The position numbers were made by a program, and so were the translations under genes. 64,000 nucleotides of DNA. It comes from a cyanobacterium endosymbiont of Epithemia clementina EcSB. Its GTDB lineage: Bacteria > Cyanobacteriota > Cyanobacteriia > Cyanobacteriales > Microcystaceae. Below are positions 39,817 to 50,994 of the stretch, in pieces. The notes under the pieces were generated by a model that ran no database searches, had not been told where the DNA came from, and saw only the letters and a program-made list of their open reading frames with translations. The stretch covers positions 861,110 to 925,109 of the forward strand of contig NZ_CP123991.1 of the NCBI RefSeq assembly GCF_029919255.1, given 5' to 3'. Every line of letters starts with the position of its first letter. The stretch's first letter is position 1.

Positions 39817-40394
39817 GTAGGTAGATAGCTATTATATTTGTGATGTAAAAATTATAAATATAAAGACAAAGTTTAATTGTCAGCAATAGACTTACAGAAG
39901 TTAATAATAACTATCTGGGTGGTATTAATCCTAGTAGATTTAGTATGATAATTCAATCATGCTATATTCAGCACTTTAACTTAATTTATACATATTAATT
40001 TGAGGAACAAAATCTTTTTTAAAATAAAATGGGAGTGGTTTGATTAATTAAAAAATAGTTAGCCATTAACTTCTATTTATTGTGGTTAAACTTTCAGGAA
40101 ACTTCATCACAATAATTAATCAAACATTAAAATTAAAGATTTGCTTAGGGTGTAGAAAGTCATTTTTATTAAAATAGAGCGCCTTCAAAATTTAACTAGG
40201 TTAAAAATTAGTATCAAATTTAGGCTAACTGATGTTTCTATCAATTCCAAACTTTGTTTAAGCTTCTTATGCTAGAGAATTTTTCCAGAACGAGTTGACG
40301 GTTTACTTATTTCTTTAATAGTTTCTAACATAGTATTGTTTGTTTCTGTTCGACTGTCCTAAGCTTAAAAAAGGATTTTTTTTGAAAAAAATTA
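39817..40394. other. Spacer between dead and intact porin
   Basis: AT-rich. Leftward from 40331 a short frame MLETIKEISKPSTRSGKIL ends in a stop; I cannot place it. It could be the remnant of the N-terminal half of the dead porin or of another gene. Nothing else is recognised. Confidence 0.4.
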
Positions 40395-40443
40395 GTAAAA
40401 AAAACTTCCCTAATTCGGAGATAATGGTCACTAAACTAGGGAA
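40395..40443 (-). terminator. Porin terminator
   Basis: About 50 bases past the porin stop the minus strand can pair TTCCCTA with TAGGGAA over a 24-base loop, followed by GTTTTTTTTAC. The T tract is strong, the stem short. Confidence 0.65.
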
Positions 40444-40494
40444 ATAATCAAAATCTGACATAAACTTAGATTAACTAAATCGGATTAACTGAGT

Positions 40495-42243
40495 TTAGAA
40501 TTCGAAGGTGGTTCGTAAAGCACCAACCCAAATACTATTATTGTCATTATTGCTTTCGGGTTGAAGGATAACATAGAAACCAGGAGTTAGCAAAATGTTT
40601 GTGGTTAGGGGGTATTGATATTGAGCTTCAATGATGTAAGGAGTATCCTGGTCAGGAACTTGTAAATCTCCAGTAATGGCATCAACTCGTTGGGTATGGG
40701 TAAGAGCACCACCGGCAAACGAAAAAACAGCTCCTTCTTTAAAGATATCGACGAAGTTAAGGGCTGCCATCCAAGACCACAAGTCGGCACCAAAACTGCG
40801 ACGACTGTTTCCATCTTTGTCAAGTCCTTGGGCGCGCCCTAATCCATAACCAACCCAACCGGTTAGGTTAAACATATCATTGATACGCCAGTTACCGTTA
40901 GCTCCGTAAGCATCAAGAATTGTCGGGGTTCCCAAGAAAGGATCACTAGCTAATCCACTACCGGTGCTAGAAGTCAAGTTGACATGATCCTCTTTGTAGT
41001 AAGTGTGTAGGTAGTGGAAGTTAAAGGCGAGATTGTCAGTCGGATAAAATCCAAGTTGACCCCCTGCTGTGAAGTTCCCATTAAATAAACCGCTTCCTAG
41101 TTCAGGATTAGCACCGTCATTATCAGGGGTCAAATAAAGCCCACGAACGGTAAACATATCATTGAATTCATAGGTAAAACCGGCACCAATACCTTCTTCA
41201 CCCCTCATAGTTATGGGATCACGACGGACAAATCGTGACAATGCCCCAGTTCCTGAACTTTTTAGGAATGGATTTCCTTCATCAAAAATATCATCTACAT
41301 CTAGGGAGTTACCTCCAACATAACCAGTGAAGTTCCTGATGGGAAAACGGTAGTATAAGTTGTCAATTTGAAGATCAGCATCGCTGTTAGCATCGTGTCC
41401 TAACCGTACCATGTTAGTCCCTGTGGCATGACTTAAGTTGAAGAGAGTTCCTGCTTCAAGACGAGTAGTTAGTCTATCCTTTCCGTTAAAACTAGTATTT
41501 AAGTTAAGACGAGCCCGATAACCAAAGGTCGCGTTATCGTCAATACGTCGTTGTGCGTCTGTGAATTTACCGTTTTGTAAGTCTTGATTAAACTCGTCTT
41601 GCTCACGAGCGTCTAAAGCCCGTTCCCCTGATGCAGAGGAAATAGTAAATAGCACTTCCCCTTTTGACTTAGTGGTAGTGGAAAACTGATGATTTTCGAG
41701 GAACGCCATCCTACGTTCGAGCTTATTGACCTGTGCGCCTAAGGCAATTAATTCCCGCTCAAATTCGTGAGTTAATCGCTTGAGGTTTTCAATGTCTTCT
41801 CGTAAAACAGCAACGTTTTCCTGTAAGAGTCGTTCAATGGTATTCAAACAAGCATTTAAGCCCGCTGCAAATTCCCAACGACTGGCGGAGCGGTCACCGC
41901 GGAAAGCTCGATCAGGATAACCGACAATACAACCATACCGTTCAACTAGACTTGATAGAGCTTCATAAGTCCAGTCAGTAGGAGATATATCCCGTAATTC
42001 TGAAACGTTGGTGACTTGGAAAGTAGAAGTACCAGATTTACGCTTAGAGGTACTACGATTAACGAAATTTTCCAATTTGGGACGATTTCGTAGAATCCCT
42101 AAAGCTTCTGTCGAGTTTATCACATCGGGGTTAACCGCTTCTATAACCGTTTCGGGAGATGCGATCACCCCTTGAGCAAATAAACATAGAATTCCCAAGA
42201 CTCCTGAGGTTGCTTTGAGCATTTGACTAAAAAATCGTGACAT
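40495..42243 (-). CDS. SLH-domain outer-membrane porin (OprB/Som type)
   Basis: Major cyanobacterial outer-membrane porin, 582 aa. A signal peptide is followed, near residues 85-145, by one S-layer homology domain (DWTYEALSSLVERYGCIVGY, DRSASRWEFAAGLNACLNTI) that binds peptidoglycan. A coiled coil (about 150-190, VLREDIENLKRLTHEFEREL) leads to an OprB-like beta barrel from about 200 to the C-terminal TTFEF, ending in Phe as expected for BAM recognition. These porins pass small solutes and inorganic ions, some with iron-uptake roles. In an endosymbiont it is a likely main gate for host nutrients. A dead paralogue lies just downstream. Confidence 0.93.
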   Translation of the reverse strand: MSRFFSQMLKATSGVLGILCLFAQGVIASPETVIEAVNPDVINSTEALGILRNRPKLENFVNRSTSKRKSGTSTFQVTNVSELRDISPTDWTYEALSSLVERYGCIVGYPDRAFRGDRSASRWEFAAGLNACLNTIERLLQENVAVLREDIENLKRLTHEFERELIALGAQVNKLERRMAFLENHQFSTTTKSKGEVLFTISSASGERALDAREQDEFNQDLQNGKFTDAQRRIDDNATFGYRARLNLNTSFNGKDRLTTRLEAGTLFNLSHATGTNMVRLGHDANSDADLQIDNLYYRFPIRNFTGYVGGNSLDVDDIFDEGNPFLKSSGTGALSRFVRRDPITMRGEEGIGAGFTYEFNDMFTVRGLYLTPDNDGANPELGSGLFNGNFTAGGQLGFYPTDNLAFNFHYLHTYYKEDHVNLTSSTGSGLASDPFLGTPTILDAYGANGNWRINDMFNLTGWVGYGLGRAQGLDKDGNSRRSFGADLWSWMAALNFVDIFKEGAVFSFAGGALTHTQRVDAITGDLQVPDQDTPYIIEAQYQYPLTTNILLTPGFYVILQPESNNDNNSIWVGALRTTFEF

Positions 42244-42575
42244 TGGGAATAGTCCTCACACCTGAAATAAGAAGTACCAAAAACACCGAGTCTATAGAGT
42301 GTTCTTTGATACTCAGTTGAGCTTATTTTTAACTTCTAATCTAACAGACGAATTATACAAGATATATCAAAGTTTGGATGAAAATCAGTTAAGTTTTCTC
42401 AAAATTCTTGTAAAACAACGATAACAAAAGTTGGGTGGCTTTTTATTTTTTTTCAAAAATGACAATTTGATGAACAATCTATCTCTTTTCTTTTTTAAAA
42501 AATATTAAGGGGTTGTAGTTAAGAATACTCTTATTAACTTGATTGTGAGAATGCTCTGACAGATTCAGTTTAACC
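42244..42575. other. phoU-porin intergenic region
   Basis: Holds the porin promoter and leader (minus strand) and the 3' end of phoU. No gene is seen. I cannot assign clear -35/-10 elements. Confidence 0.4.
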
Positions 42576-43238
42576 TCAATATCCAGTAACAATATAAGAA
42601 ACTCGTTGAGCAATATTGGTAGAATGATCTGCCATTCTTTCTAGGTGGCAAATGGCTAAAGCTAATAAAAGAAACGGTTCAATGACTCCCTGAATATCTC
42701 GTTGACAAGCTAAAGTTCGATAAAGTTTTTCATAGGTGTCATCTACCGTATCGTCAAGTCGTTTAACCTGTTTTCCAGCATTGCCATCAAGTTCCACTAA
42801 GGCAACTAAGCTCGTGCCTAGCATTATTTGAGCATGATAGGACATAGCGGCGGCTTCTTTCATAAGAGGATGAGGGGGATAAGAAAGCAATTTTACAGCT
42901 ATTTTTGCTAAATCTTTAGCATAATCCCCAATTCTTTCTAAGTCTCTGATTAGTTGCATAAAGGCGCTTACAAGGCGTAAATCTTGAGCCACAGGGGCTT
43001 GTAGTGTCATTAAGGTAGCGCAATCGAGTTCTATCTGTCGATAGTAGCGATCAACTTGTCGATCAATTTCGAGGATTTTGCTAACTGCGTCTAGATTCTG
43101 ATTAAATAGGGCTTGATGACTAAGGCGGCAGGATTCTTCTACTAAGGTTCCCATTCGTAATACTTCTTGTTTTAGTCGTTTGAGACATCGCTCAGAGTGA
43201 GTACGTTTAGGGTAATTGTTATAATACGATAGGTTCAC
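42576..43238 (-). CDS. phoU: Phosphate signalling complex protein PhoU
   Basis: Cytosolic regulator linking the PstSCAB phosphate transporter to the PhoR-type sensor kinase and limiting phosphate uptake. Two PhoU helical bundles: RMGTLVEESCRLSHQALFNQ and MQLIRDLERIGDYAKDLAKI with the metal-binding E(R)xGDxAKD motif (about 95-110), and LLALAICHLERMADHSTNIA in the second (about 195-215). I chose GTG 43238 (VNLSYYNNYPKRTHSERCLK), giving 221 aa, the family length. The frame stays open to TTG 43355 but the extra 39 residues look non-homologous. No pst genes are near. Confidence 0.9.
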   Translation of the reverse strand: MNLSYYNNYPKRTHSERCLKRLKQEVLRMGTLVEESCRLSHQALFNQNLDAVSKILEIDRQVDRYYRQIELDCATLMTLQAPVAQDLRLVSAFMQLIRDLERIGDYAKDLAKIAVKLLSYPPHPLMKEAAAMSYHAQIMLGTSLVALVELDGNAGKQVKRLDDTVDDTYEKLYRTLACQRDIQGVIEPFLLLALAICHLERMADHSTNIAQRVSYIVTGY

Positions 43239-43617
43239 AGGACTTCTTGCAGAAGAAAGGCAAAAGACATTTGAACAAAAACCAAAAAGAAGAGCAACGA
43301 CGTCTTGCCCATGGTGCGTCATCCTTAGACTATACATCAACTTTTTATCTATCAATAGTCATAACAAAAAAATCGATAATTTTGTATTGATCGAGTCTGA
43401 TGTTTATCCTAACGATTTTTTAGTAAAAAAAATTAATTATCAGAATTTCATGAAAAATCGTTCTGGATTTTGTAATCAATAATTGTTATAGATCTATATT
43501 TTTTAATTTTAATTAAAAAATATAGATCTGTATTTCAACCTGACCTGTTAATTTGGGTTGAACCTGTAAATTCTATTTAGAAAACCTAAATTAACCTCTA
43601 GGTTTCTGTAACGTTAT
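43239..43617. other. Divergent phoU-map spacer
   Basis: Contains an open but unlikely N-terminal extension of phoU (43239-43355), AT-rich DNA and a perfect 18-bp hairpin at 43490-43529. Promoters for both divergent genes must lie here. Confidence 0.4.
43490..43529. repeat. Perfect 18-bp inverted repeat between divergent genes
   Basis: AGATCTATATTTTTTAAT and its exact complement flank a four-base loop. It sits upstream of both phoU and map, where a terminator makes little sense, so it may be a regulator site or the remnant of a lost gene's terminator. Confidence 0.6.
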
Positions 43618-44457
43618 ATGAACATCTTGACTAATCCTTCCAAACTCCGAAATGACCACCAAACAGAACTTCCTACCTTGAAAATAAGCGGTCGAAGAAT
43701 AGAAACTAAATCTCTCCAAGAAATTGCCATTATGCGCAAATCATCCCAAATTGTAGCCACGGTCCTCAAAGAGATCGAGATGGTTGTAGAACCAGGGATG
43801 ACAACAGAGGACTTAGATAGATATGCTGAACGCAGAATCAGAGAAATGGGAGCAACCCCTAGTTTCAAAGGATATCATGGTTTTCCTGCCTCTATCTGTG
43901 CTTCTATTAACCAGGAAGTTGTTCATGGTATTCCTAGCCCTAAACGGAAGGTTTGTGCTGGAGATGTACTGAAAGTAGATACAGGAGCTTATTTTCAAGG
44001 TTATCATGGGGATTCTTGTATCACTATTGCCGTGGGAAAAGTTTCACCGATAACTTCCCGTCTAATTCTTGGAGCCCAGGAAGCACTGTATGCCGGAATT
44101 GCTCAGGTAAAAGCGGGAAATTATTTATTGGATATTGCCGGGGCAATCGAAAATAAGGTAAAAGAGTATGGTTATAGTGTTGTGGAAGATTATACTGGTC
44201 ATGGGATAGGGCGTAATCTCCATGAGGATCCTTATGTTTTTAATTATTACACCAAGGAATTGCCCAACATTAAATTAAGGGCAGGAATGACCTTAGCCAT
44301 CGAACCGATTGTCAATAAAGGGTCAAAATATACAAGAAAACTGCGCGATCGCTGGACTGTGGTAACAGTGGATAATTCTCTGTCCGCACAATTTGAACAT
44401 ACGGTGTTAGTCACACAAACAGGATATGAAATCCTTACAGATCGTACCGCTATTTAG
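43618..44457 (+). CDS. map: Methionine aminopeptidase, type I
   Basis: Removes the initiator Met from nascent proteins; dinuclear metal enzyme. The product is 279 aa with a 30-residue N-terminal extension (about 250 is usual), starting ATG 43618. Core motifs: [38 protein letters not shown] (His near 104), [20 protein letters not shown] (two metal Asp), [17 protein letters not shown] (His), [13 protein letters not shown] (Glu) and QFEHTVLVT (Glu). All ligands are present. A HIP1 octamer GCGATCGC lies at 44345-44352. The 3' end faces petH convergently; GTCAAC...GTTGAC at 44477-44492 can form a small hairpin. Confidence 0.94.
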   Translation: MNILTNPSKLRNDHQTELPTLKISGRRIETKSLQEIAIMRKSSQIVATVLKEIEMVVEPGMTTEDLDRYAERRIREMGATPSFKGYHGFPASICASINQEVVHGIPSPKRKVCAGDVLKVDTGAYFQGYHGDSCITIAVGKVSPITSRLILGAQEALYAGIAQVKAGNYLLDIAGAIENKVKEYGYSVVEDYTGHGIGRNLHEDPYVFNYYTKELPNIKLRAGMTLAIEPIVNKGSKYTRKLRDRWTVVTVDNSLSAQFEHTVLVTQTGYEILTDRTAI

Positions 44458-44560
44458 CGTTCGGCGTTCGGTAGGAGTCAACGACTGTTGACCCCAAAAA
44501 TACTTTACAATGGTAGTAAGGCAGGCAATACCCACCCTACCTAGGTTGAAGTGAGGAAAT

Positions 44561-45778
<1,218 letters not shown>

Positions 45779-46049
45779 GTTATGTGTTGTTCCCAATTCA
45801 CCCAAAACATAACCACTGCATTTGATTGCCAACCTACATTGGTAGACTTCGGGTGCAGTAGTAAATCAGGTCAGAAGACCTATAAACCAGACCAGGTCGT
45901 AAGTCAATTCTACCTGATTCTAATGTCAAAAACTGTCAACCTTGCGTCAGGTTAAGGTTTTTTTAGGAAAAATTTTTATTCGAGGTAAAAGGCAATAAGC
46001 ATTGATCTTCAAAACTCAAAGTTTAGATTAAATTAGAGTTTTTTGCTTA
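45779..46049. other. petH upstream region
   Basis: Should include the petH promoter (leftward). A short stem AACCT...AGGTT followed by a T-rich stretch (about 45939-45965) resembles a rightward terminator, but no rightward gene is left before it. Confidence 0.35.
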
Positions 46050-46430
46050 GAGCTGAGAACATTTAGTATTCTGGCCATACTTTCAGCCTCCGCAGCAGCC
46101 GGAATACAAATCGCTCTTAGGTTATTTATTAATCGTTTAGCTTATTTTTATTCCATTAGTAGGTCGATTATTAACAATTAAGGTGGTTAAGCTTAAAAAG
46201 TAGTCCATAAATTCTCTCCCATTATGGGTCATTAGGATTAGCAGGAGGTTTGTTAGCTTTATCTGTTGAAATTAGTCCGGGCACAATGATTGTTCTGGTT
46301 ACTAGAACTTTTTTAAAGCTAGTTTATCTCAAATATGTGTAGTTGTCGTCATTTTTGCATTTAAAGCCCCCAAAAAAGGAGTTTATTTATTTAAATACTA
46401 TTAGGTATAGTACCTAGCCCTTTGTTATTT
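46050..46430 (+). pseudogene. Dead DUF4126 membrane protein
   Basis: The plus strand reads ILSASAAAGIQIALRLFINR, then in changing frames FSPIMGH, LAGGLLALSVEISPGTMIVL and RTFLKLVYLKYV, then VVVIFAFKAPKKGVYLFKYY. These follow the layout of the cyanobacterial DUF4126 family (a conserved ASAAAG.R.ALPLL start and three to four helices). Stops and indels are frequent. Function of the family is unknown. Confidence 0.72.
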
Positions 46431-47122
46431 CACTACTTAGCAACGATAGCAAATGAGAAGTGAATACTTAAGAGTGAAGGTCATTGCTCAGAAGTAAAAA
46501 TAATTGATTTTATCAAAGTAGAGGAAAAAATCTTGATCGAAAAAGTACTAACTCTTAACTCTAAACGATCAACTATGAATAATTACTACTGCTTCTTCAA
46601 ATTATTTTCATTTACTTAATATTTACTGATTTTTGTCTAACGGAAAGAGAACCGTTATTACGGCTTGAGGTAGTTGAATTATTCGTACAAGGTATTTTTA
46701 CCGAAACTGGAGATTTAGCTATGACCACTAATGAGTTTTGATTAGGTTCAATAGCACAAGATATTTAGCAGACAGAATTACGAAGAATTAATATTAATCG
46801 ATCTACTCTAGTTTAAAATAAATTTTTACAATTTTTATTTTTTATGATTTTTACACTCAAAAATCATAAAAAATAAAGTATTTTACTGAAAAAATTTTAC
46901 ACTTTAAATCTAAATATTTTAGCTTTTTTTTTACTAAATTAAGAAGTATTATTTTTGGTTAAGTTTGTAATTAATAGCTGTTGTTGCGTATTTTTTTGTA
47001 ATCGCTATAACTAAATAGATCTTTTTATCGACAGTTTATTACTACTTTATTTTTTAAATAAAATTGGACAGATTAATCTAAAAATTAATTACCATCAATA
47101 GCAAACTATCTTTCCATATCAT
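46431..47122. other. Decayed DNA with unnamed protein patch
   Basis: At about 46655-46790 the plus strand reads LRLEVVELFVQGIFTETGDL and AMTTNEF before a stop, and then LGSIAQDI and QTELRRININ. This is a clear protein-coding remnant of unknown family. A perfect hairpin follows at 46837-46874. Confidence 0.5.
46837..46874. repeat. Perfect 16-bp inverted repeat
   Basis: ATTTTTTATGATTTTT and AAAAATCATAAAAAAT flank a six-base loop; it closely follows the unnamed remnant at 46655-46790 and may have been its terminator. Confidence 0.55.
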
Positions 47123-47372
47123 CTAAAAGTCAGCTAATTCTAAACTGGCAGCAAAGTTACTGCGGCTAAAGACTACATAACTCTCTTCTGTACTATCATT
47201 ACCATTATGATCGGCATAACTTGCCCCAATATTTATGTTATCGATGTAATCCTCATTGATATCCCCTGCACTACCACTACTGACTGAACTTTCTGAGAAG
47301 TCAATACTATCAATATCATTGATAACAAAGTAGTTGTTTCCATTAAGGTCTAAAAAGTTAAAAAATTCTTTG
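47123..47372 (-). pseudogene. Fragment of FG-GAP/integrin-like repeat protein
   Basis: The minus strand has one open run of about 80 codons without a start: LDLNGNNYFVINDIDSIDFS, SSVSSGSAGDINEDYIDNIN, IGASYADHNGNDSTEESYVV, FSRSNFAASLELADF. This matches the FG-GAP repeat pattern (SxAGDINxDGxDDxIIGAPxAxxxG...SYVVFG) of large secreted beta-propeller proteins. Key Asp/Gly positions are already altered (EDYIDN for DGxDD). Only about one and a half repeats survive of what were multi-repeat surface proteins. Confidence 0.82.
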
Positions 47373-48196
47373 TATTTTTTAAAATTAAATTGGGTAAACT
47401 TTAATCATCTATATTAATCTAATAAATATTGACAATAGGTTTTAGGTACATCTAAAAAAGAGATTTATGGTATCTTTAATTGACGAGTTAGTCTAACAAC
47501 ATAATTTATTTTAAAGACAATAAATTATGCGTCTGCACCTCTATTTATTTCCAGAAATTTTTGAATTTAAGGATTTTTAAATAAAATTTAGTAATATAAA
47601 ATTGTATCCCGTATCTGGGAGGAACTATCATAGAAGAATATAAAGGTAAAAATTGAACTTGTTTTACTCACAATTAGACTCCGGTATAAATCACTATCTG
47701 ATAATTTTTATTTCTCAATAGGTATTTAAGTTTTATTGTCCTAGATATAATTTTTTTATTATGATTGATAAATCATCAACAGCAAAAGGCACACAAGAGG
47801 AATAAATTTGTAAAAAATCAGCTACTGAACTTTTATCTTAGATAGGAGAAAAAATAACCAAAAAAATGGAATTAATTTACTTTTAATGGTAATGCTCTCT
47901 GTATTTTTAAAAAAAGTTAGCCTAAAAAATAGGCTAAAATAATATCATATAGACGAACTAATATCATCATTTATCTACACAGTCAATATCAGAATATACG
48001 CAATCAATACTTATGTTTGAGTTTAGATTATTAATAATCGTCTAAATATATTAGAGATTCAACCTAACGATAATTTTATTTATCATCTATTCAGCTTTGA
48101 TTTAGACTAAATGTTAGATTGAATTTGTATTCTATATTTTTCAAAGTTTTCTATGATAATCTATCGTATTTTATATAAATCTCTGATAAGTTACTT
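47373..48196. other. AT-rich stretch
   Basis: No gene recognised. A small hairpin (TTAGCCTA...TAGGCTAA, 47917-47937) is the only ordered element. The left end may be eroded FG-GAP coding sequence. Confidence 0.5.
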
Positions 48197-48985
48197 TTAT
48201 TCTAGAAAAATATTTGTCTGCTCTCCCCAATTAACTTGTAATTTTTGTTGAGCACTCCCGCCATTTACCGAAATTTCTACCCAGCCATGACTACCGATAA
48301 AACTGACTAATTCTTCCCGAGCAACTTCACTATAAGTTAATGCCGTGTTAATCTGTTGTTTCGCTATTTCAACCGACCAATTATGACCCCTAACTAACTC
48401 CCCTAAAATATTAGTAATAAGGTTGCCAAAACGATCAATGTATTGAATACACCCATGAACATGGTTAGCTGTTATTATTACTTCCTTAAAGGTGGATTTA
48501 ATTAAACTATCAGGACTAATAGAAGTTCCTAAAATGTTGAGAGAAATCCCACTGGCTAAATGTGCCCCCACGGAAGCGAAAATATCCCTTCCATGAAAAG
48601 TCGAACTGGGATCTCTAACTCTCCAATAATTAGGGTTTGTCAACTCTACTGCTGCGATTGCCTCGGATAAACTTAGAACACCTCCAAATAAGCCGTTGTC
48701 AGGTCCAACCAAATACCCTTGGGGAAATTGAATTGCGACCCCTCTTCGTTGACTTCCTACCCCCGGATCGATAACCGCAACATATACTGTTCCATTCGGG
48801 AAGAAAGGATAAGCATTCATCAGACAAAACCGTCCGGCGGCAATATTCTGGGGGGGAATCTCATGGGCAATATCGATAACAGTCAAACCGGGGTTGATAC
48901 AGGCGATTACCCCTTTGATGATTCCTACATAACTATCTTGTAAGCCGAAGTCAGTTAATAAGGCGATCACAGTTGCATGAGTCAT
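48197..48985 (-). CDS. SAM hydrolase / adenosyl-chloride-type family (DUF62)
   Basis: A 262-aa member of the S-adenosyl-l-methionine hydroxide adenosyltransferase family, which splits SAM to adenosine and methionine using water (fluorinase and chlorinase are relatives). Motifs: IALLTDFGLQDSYVGIIKGV at 8-27, AVIDPGVGSQRRGVAIQF near 70-87, GPDNGLFGGVLS near 93-104 and YIDRFGNLITNI in the C domain. The Asp/Arg/His triad region is intact (FHGRDIFASVGAHLASG). Its physiological role in bacteria is unclear. Stand-alone. Start ATG 48985. Confidence 0.9.
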   Translation of the reverse strand: MTHATVIALLTDFGLQDSYVGIIKGVIACINPGLTVIDIAHEIPPQNIAAGRFCLMNAYPFFPNGTVYVAVIDPGVGSQRRGVAIQFPQGYLVGPDNGLFGGVLSLSEAIAAVELTNPNYWRVRDPSSTFHGRDIFASVGAHLASGISLNILGTSISPDSLIKSTFKEVIITANHVHGCIQYIDRFGNLITNILGELVRGHNWSVEIAKQQINTALTYSEVAREELVSFIGSHGWVEISVNGGSAQQKLQVNWGEQTNIFLE

Positions 48986-49350
48986 GGGTTATAGCTAGAA
49001 ATAAAGTTGAATCTGTGTTAGTTGTTGGGAACAAAGACTACAAAGCAGTCTACTCATTTTTCTTAAAAAACCATTATTACTTAATACTAAAATACTTTTT
49101 TTATCGTTCAACACAATACATTAAAAGACTGTTTATTAAGTAAATCTTAAGATAGTTTGAGAGTATATCAACATGGCTTAATACATCACAACAATCTTGT
49201 TGGTGCGTTACCGTAGAGAAATAACAGTAGTTTGCCTAGCAAACCCTAAATTTGATGTTTTGTTTAAAAATAGCCTCTAAAGATTTGTATCTTTACAGAA
49301 GGGGACAATCGGAATGAAAATAGACAAGAGGTTATTTACTATTGCAATTT
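48986..49350. other. Divergent spacer before mazG
   Basis: No gene. It contains promoters for the SAM hydrolase (leftward) and mazG (rightward). A GTTTGC...GCAAAC hairpin lies near 49232-49246. Confidence 0.4.
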
Positions 49351-50181
49351 ATGTCTGACCCTCACCCCCAAAAAACGCCTAGTCAGGCTTACTCTACGGT
49401 TGTAGAGGCATTAAATCGTTTAATCAAAGTAGTGGCTAAACTGCGATCACCTGACGATGGATGTCCCTGGGATCTTGCCCAAACTCCCCAAACCCTCATC
49501 CCTTACATCATTGAAGAAGCTCACGAAGTAGTTTACGCTATCAGAAGCAAAGATAATCAAGCTATTGTCGAGGAATTAGGAGATTTATTATTACAAGTAA
49601 TATTGCAAGCGCAAATTGCTAGCGATGAGGGACACTTCAGCTTAAAGGAAGTTGCTCAAGGAATTACTAATAAACTAATCCGTCGTCATCCTCATATTTT
49701 TGGAGATATAGAAGTTAAAGATAAAGAAGAAGTAAGTCAAAATTGGGAAAAAATCAAAGCTCAAGAGAAGGGAGAAACTCCAGAAATTGCTCAATTATTG
49801 AGCCGTAAACTCAATCGCTATAATCAAACTTTATCCCCTTTAATGGCTAGTAACAAAATTTTAGTTAAAGCCGCATCTGCTGGTTTTGAATGGGAAACTG
49901 TAGATGGAATTTTAAGAAAATTTACTGAAGAATTAGGGGGATTTAAACAAGTTTTGGAAGTAGAGGATAAAGCGCATCAAGAAGCGAAATTAGGGGACTT
50001 ACTTTTTATTTTAGTTGATATCGCTCGATTGTATGGTTTAAGTCCCTCAGAAGCTTTGCAGGGAACTAATGAGAAGTTTATTCAACGGTTATCAATAATA
50101 GAGACTTTCGCTGATCGTTCCTTAACAGATTACACTGTAAACGAGTTAAAAATCTTGTGGCAAAAGCAAAAAAACACTTAA
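49351..50181 (+). CDS. mazG: Nucleoside triphosphate pyrophosphohydrolase
   Basis: Hydrolyses (d)NTPs to NMPs plus PPi, cleaning oxidised or non-canonical nucleotides. The product is 276 aa from ATG 49351 (an in-frame TTG at 49342 is less likely). Two tandem MazG domains: the first with GCPWDLAQTPQTLIPYIIEE and then AHEV...VEELGDLLLQVILQAQIA (about 40-90), carrying the metal-binding EExxE and ExxD residues; the second near 170-250 (LRKFTEELGGFK and KLGDLLFILVDIARLYG). It is followed 42 bases later by lepB in the same direction, so probably one transcript. Confidence 0.93.
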   Translation: MSDPHPQKTPSQAYSTVVEALNRLIKVVAKLRSPDDGCPWDLAQTPQTLIPYIIEEAHEVVYAIRSKDNQAIVEELGDLLLQVILQAQIASDEGHFSLKEVAQGITNKLIRRHPHIFGDIEVKDKEEVSQNWEKIKAQEKGETPEIAQLLSRKLNRYNQTLSPLMASNKILVKAASAGFEWETVDGILRKFTEELGGFKQVLEVEDKAHQEAKLGDLLFILVDIARLYGLSPSEALQGTNEKFIQRLSIIETFADRSLTDYTVNELKILWQKQKNT

Positions 50182-50223
50182 ACTGATAATAAACTTTTTT
50201 TTATAAAAACTACTGAGATTTTT

Positions 50224-50814
50224 ATGAGTTTAGACAAAGATCAAGTAAATAATTCTACTGAATATGATTCAAAAAAGGAAAATAATCAACTTTGGAGAAG
50301 AATTTGGGAAAACATACAAATCGTTGTTGTTGCTTTGATTTTATCACTCATTATTCGGACTTTTATTGCTGAACCCCGTTATATTCCGTCTGAGTCTATG
50401 CTACCGACTTTAGAAGAAGGTGATCGCTTGGTAGTGGAAAAAGTTTCTTATTATTTTCATTCTCCCCAAAGAGGTGATATTGTTGTATTTGAACCTCCTA
50501 TACAATTGAGATTACAAGGATATAAAAAAGAACAGGCCTTTATTAAAAGGGTTGTTGGCGTTGGAGGAGACACCGTCGCAGTTGTCGATGGAAAAGTATA
50601 CATCAACAACCAATTACTCCCGGAAGATTATATTTTAGAATCTCCTCATTATAACTTAAAACCTATTACCATTCCCGACAGCAAATTATTTGTTATGGGA
50701 GATAATCGAAACAACAGTAACGATTCCCACATCTGGGGGATGTTACCCAGAGAAAATGTAATTGGACATGCAGTTTTTAGATTTTTCCCTTTTCAGCGAA
50801 TTGGCAATGTTTAA
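50224..50814 (+). CDS. lepB: Signal peptidase I
   Basis: Membrane serine protease that cuts signal peptides. The product is 196 aa. A soluble start (about 1-33) is followed by one membrane helix (IVVVALILSLIIRTFIA, about 34-50). Catalytic Ser in IPSESMLPTLEEGDRLVVEK; Lys in FIKRVVGVGGDTV; C-terminal box FVMGDNRNNSNDSHIWG. All are intact, as expected given exported proteins such as plastocyanin and the porin nearby. Start ATG 50224, 42 bases after mazG. Confidence 0.94.
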   Translation: MSLDKDQVNNSTEYDSKKENNQLWRRIWENIQIVVVALILSLIIRTFIAEPRYIPSESMLPTLEEGDRLVVEKVSYYFHSPQRGDIVVFEPPIQLRLQGYKKEQAFIKRVVGVGGDTVAVVDGKVYINNQLLPEDYILESPHYNLKPITIPDSKLFVMGDNRNNSNDSHIWGMLPRENVIGHAVFRFFPFQRIGNV

Positions 50815-50994
50815 ATGGTCAATCCTTAAAAGTTTTAGAGACAATTATTGATGTGAATGAACTCTCGAAAATCTAAGAGATAACCTTGCTTCAGTAATAA
50901 CTTCAGAAAACTTCATTAGTTGCTAAATGTATTCCGATTCAATTTGAGTATGTTTCGCTGTATAAGTTATGAGCATCCCGAGTTTAATATACTT
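50815..50994. other. Convergent spacer lepB-hypB
   Basis: 180 bases without a gene or clear hairpin. Confidence 0.4.
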
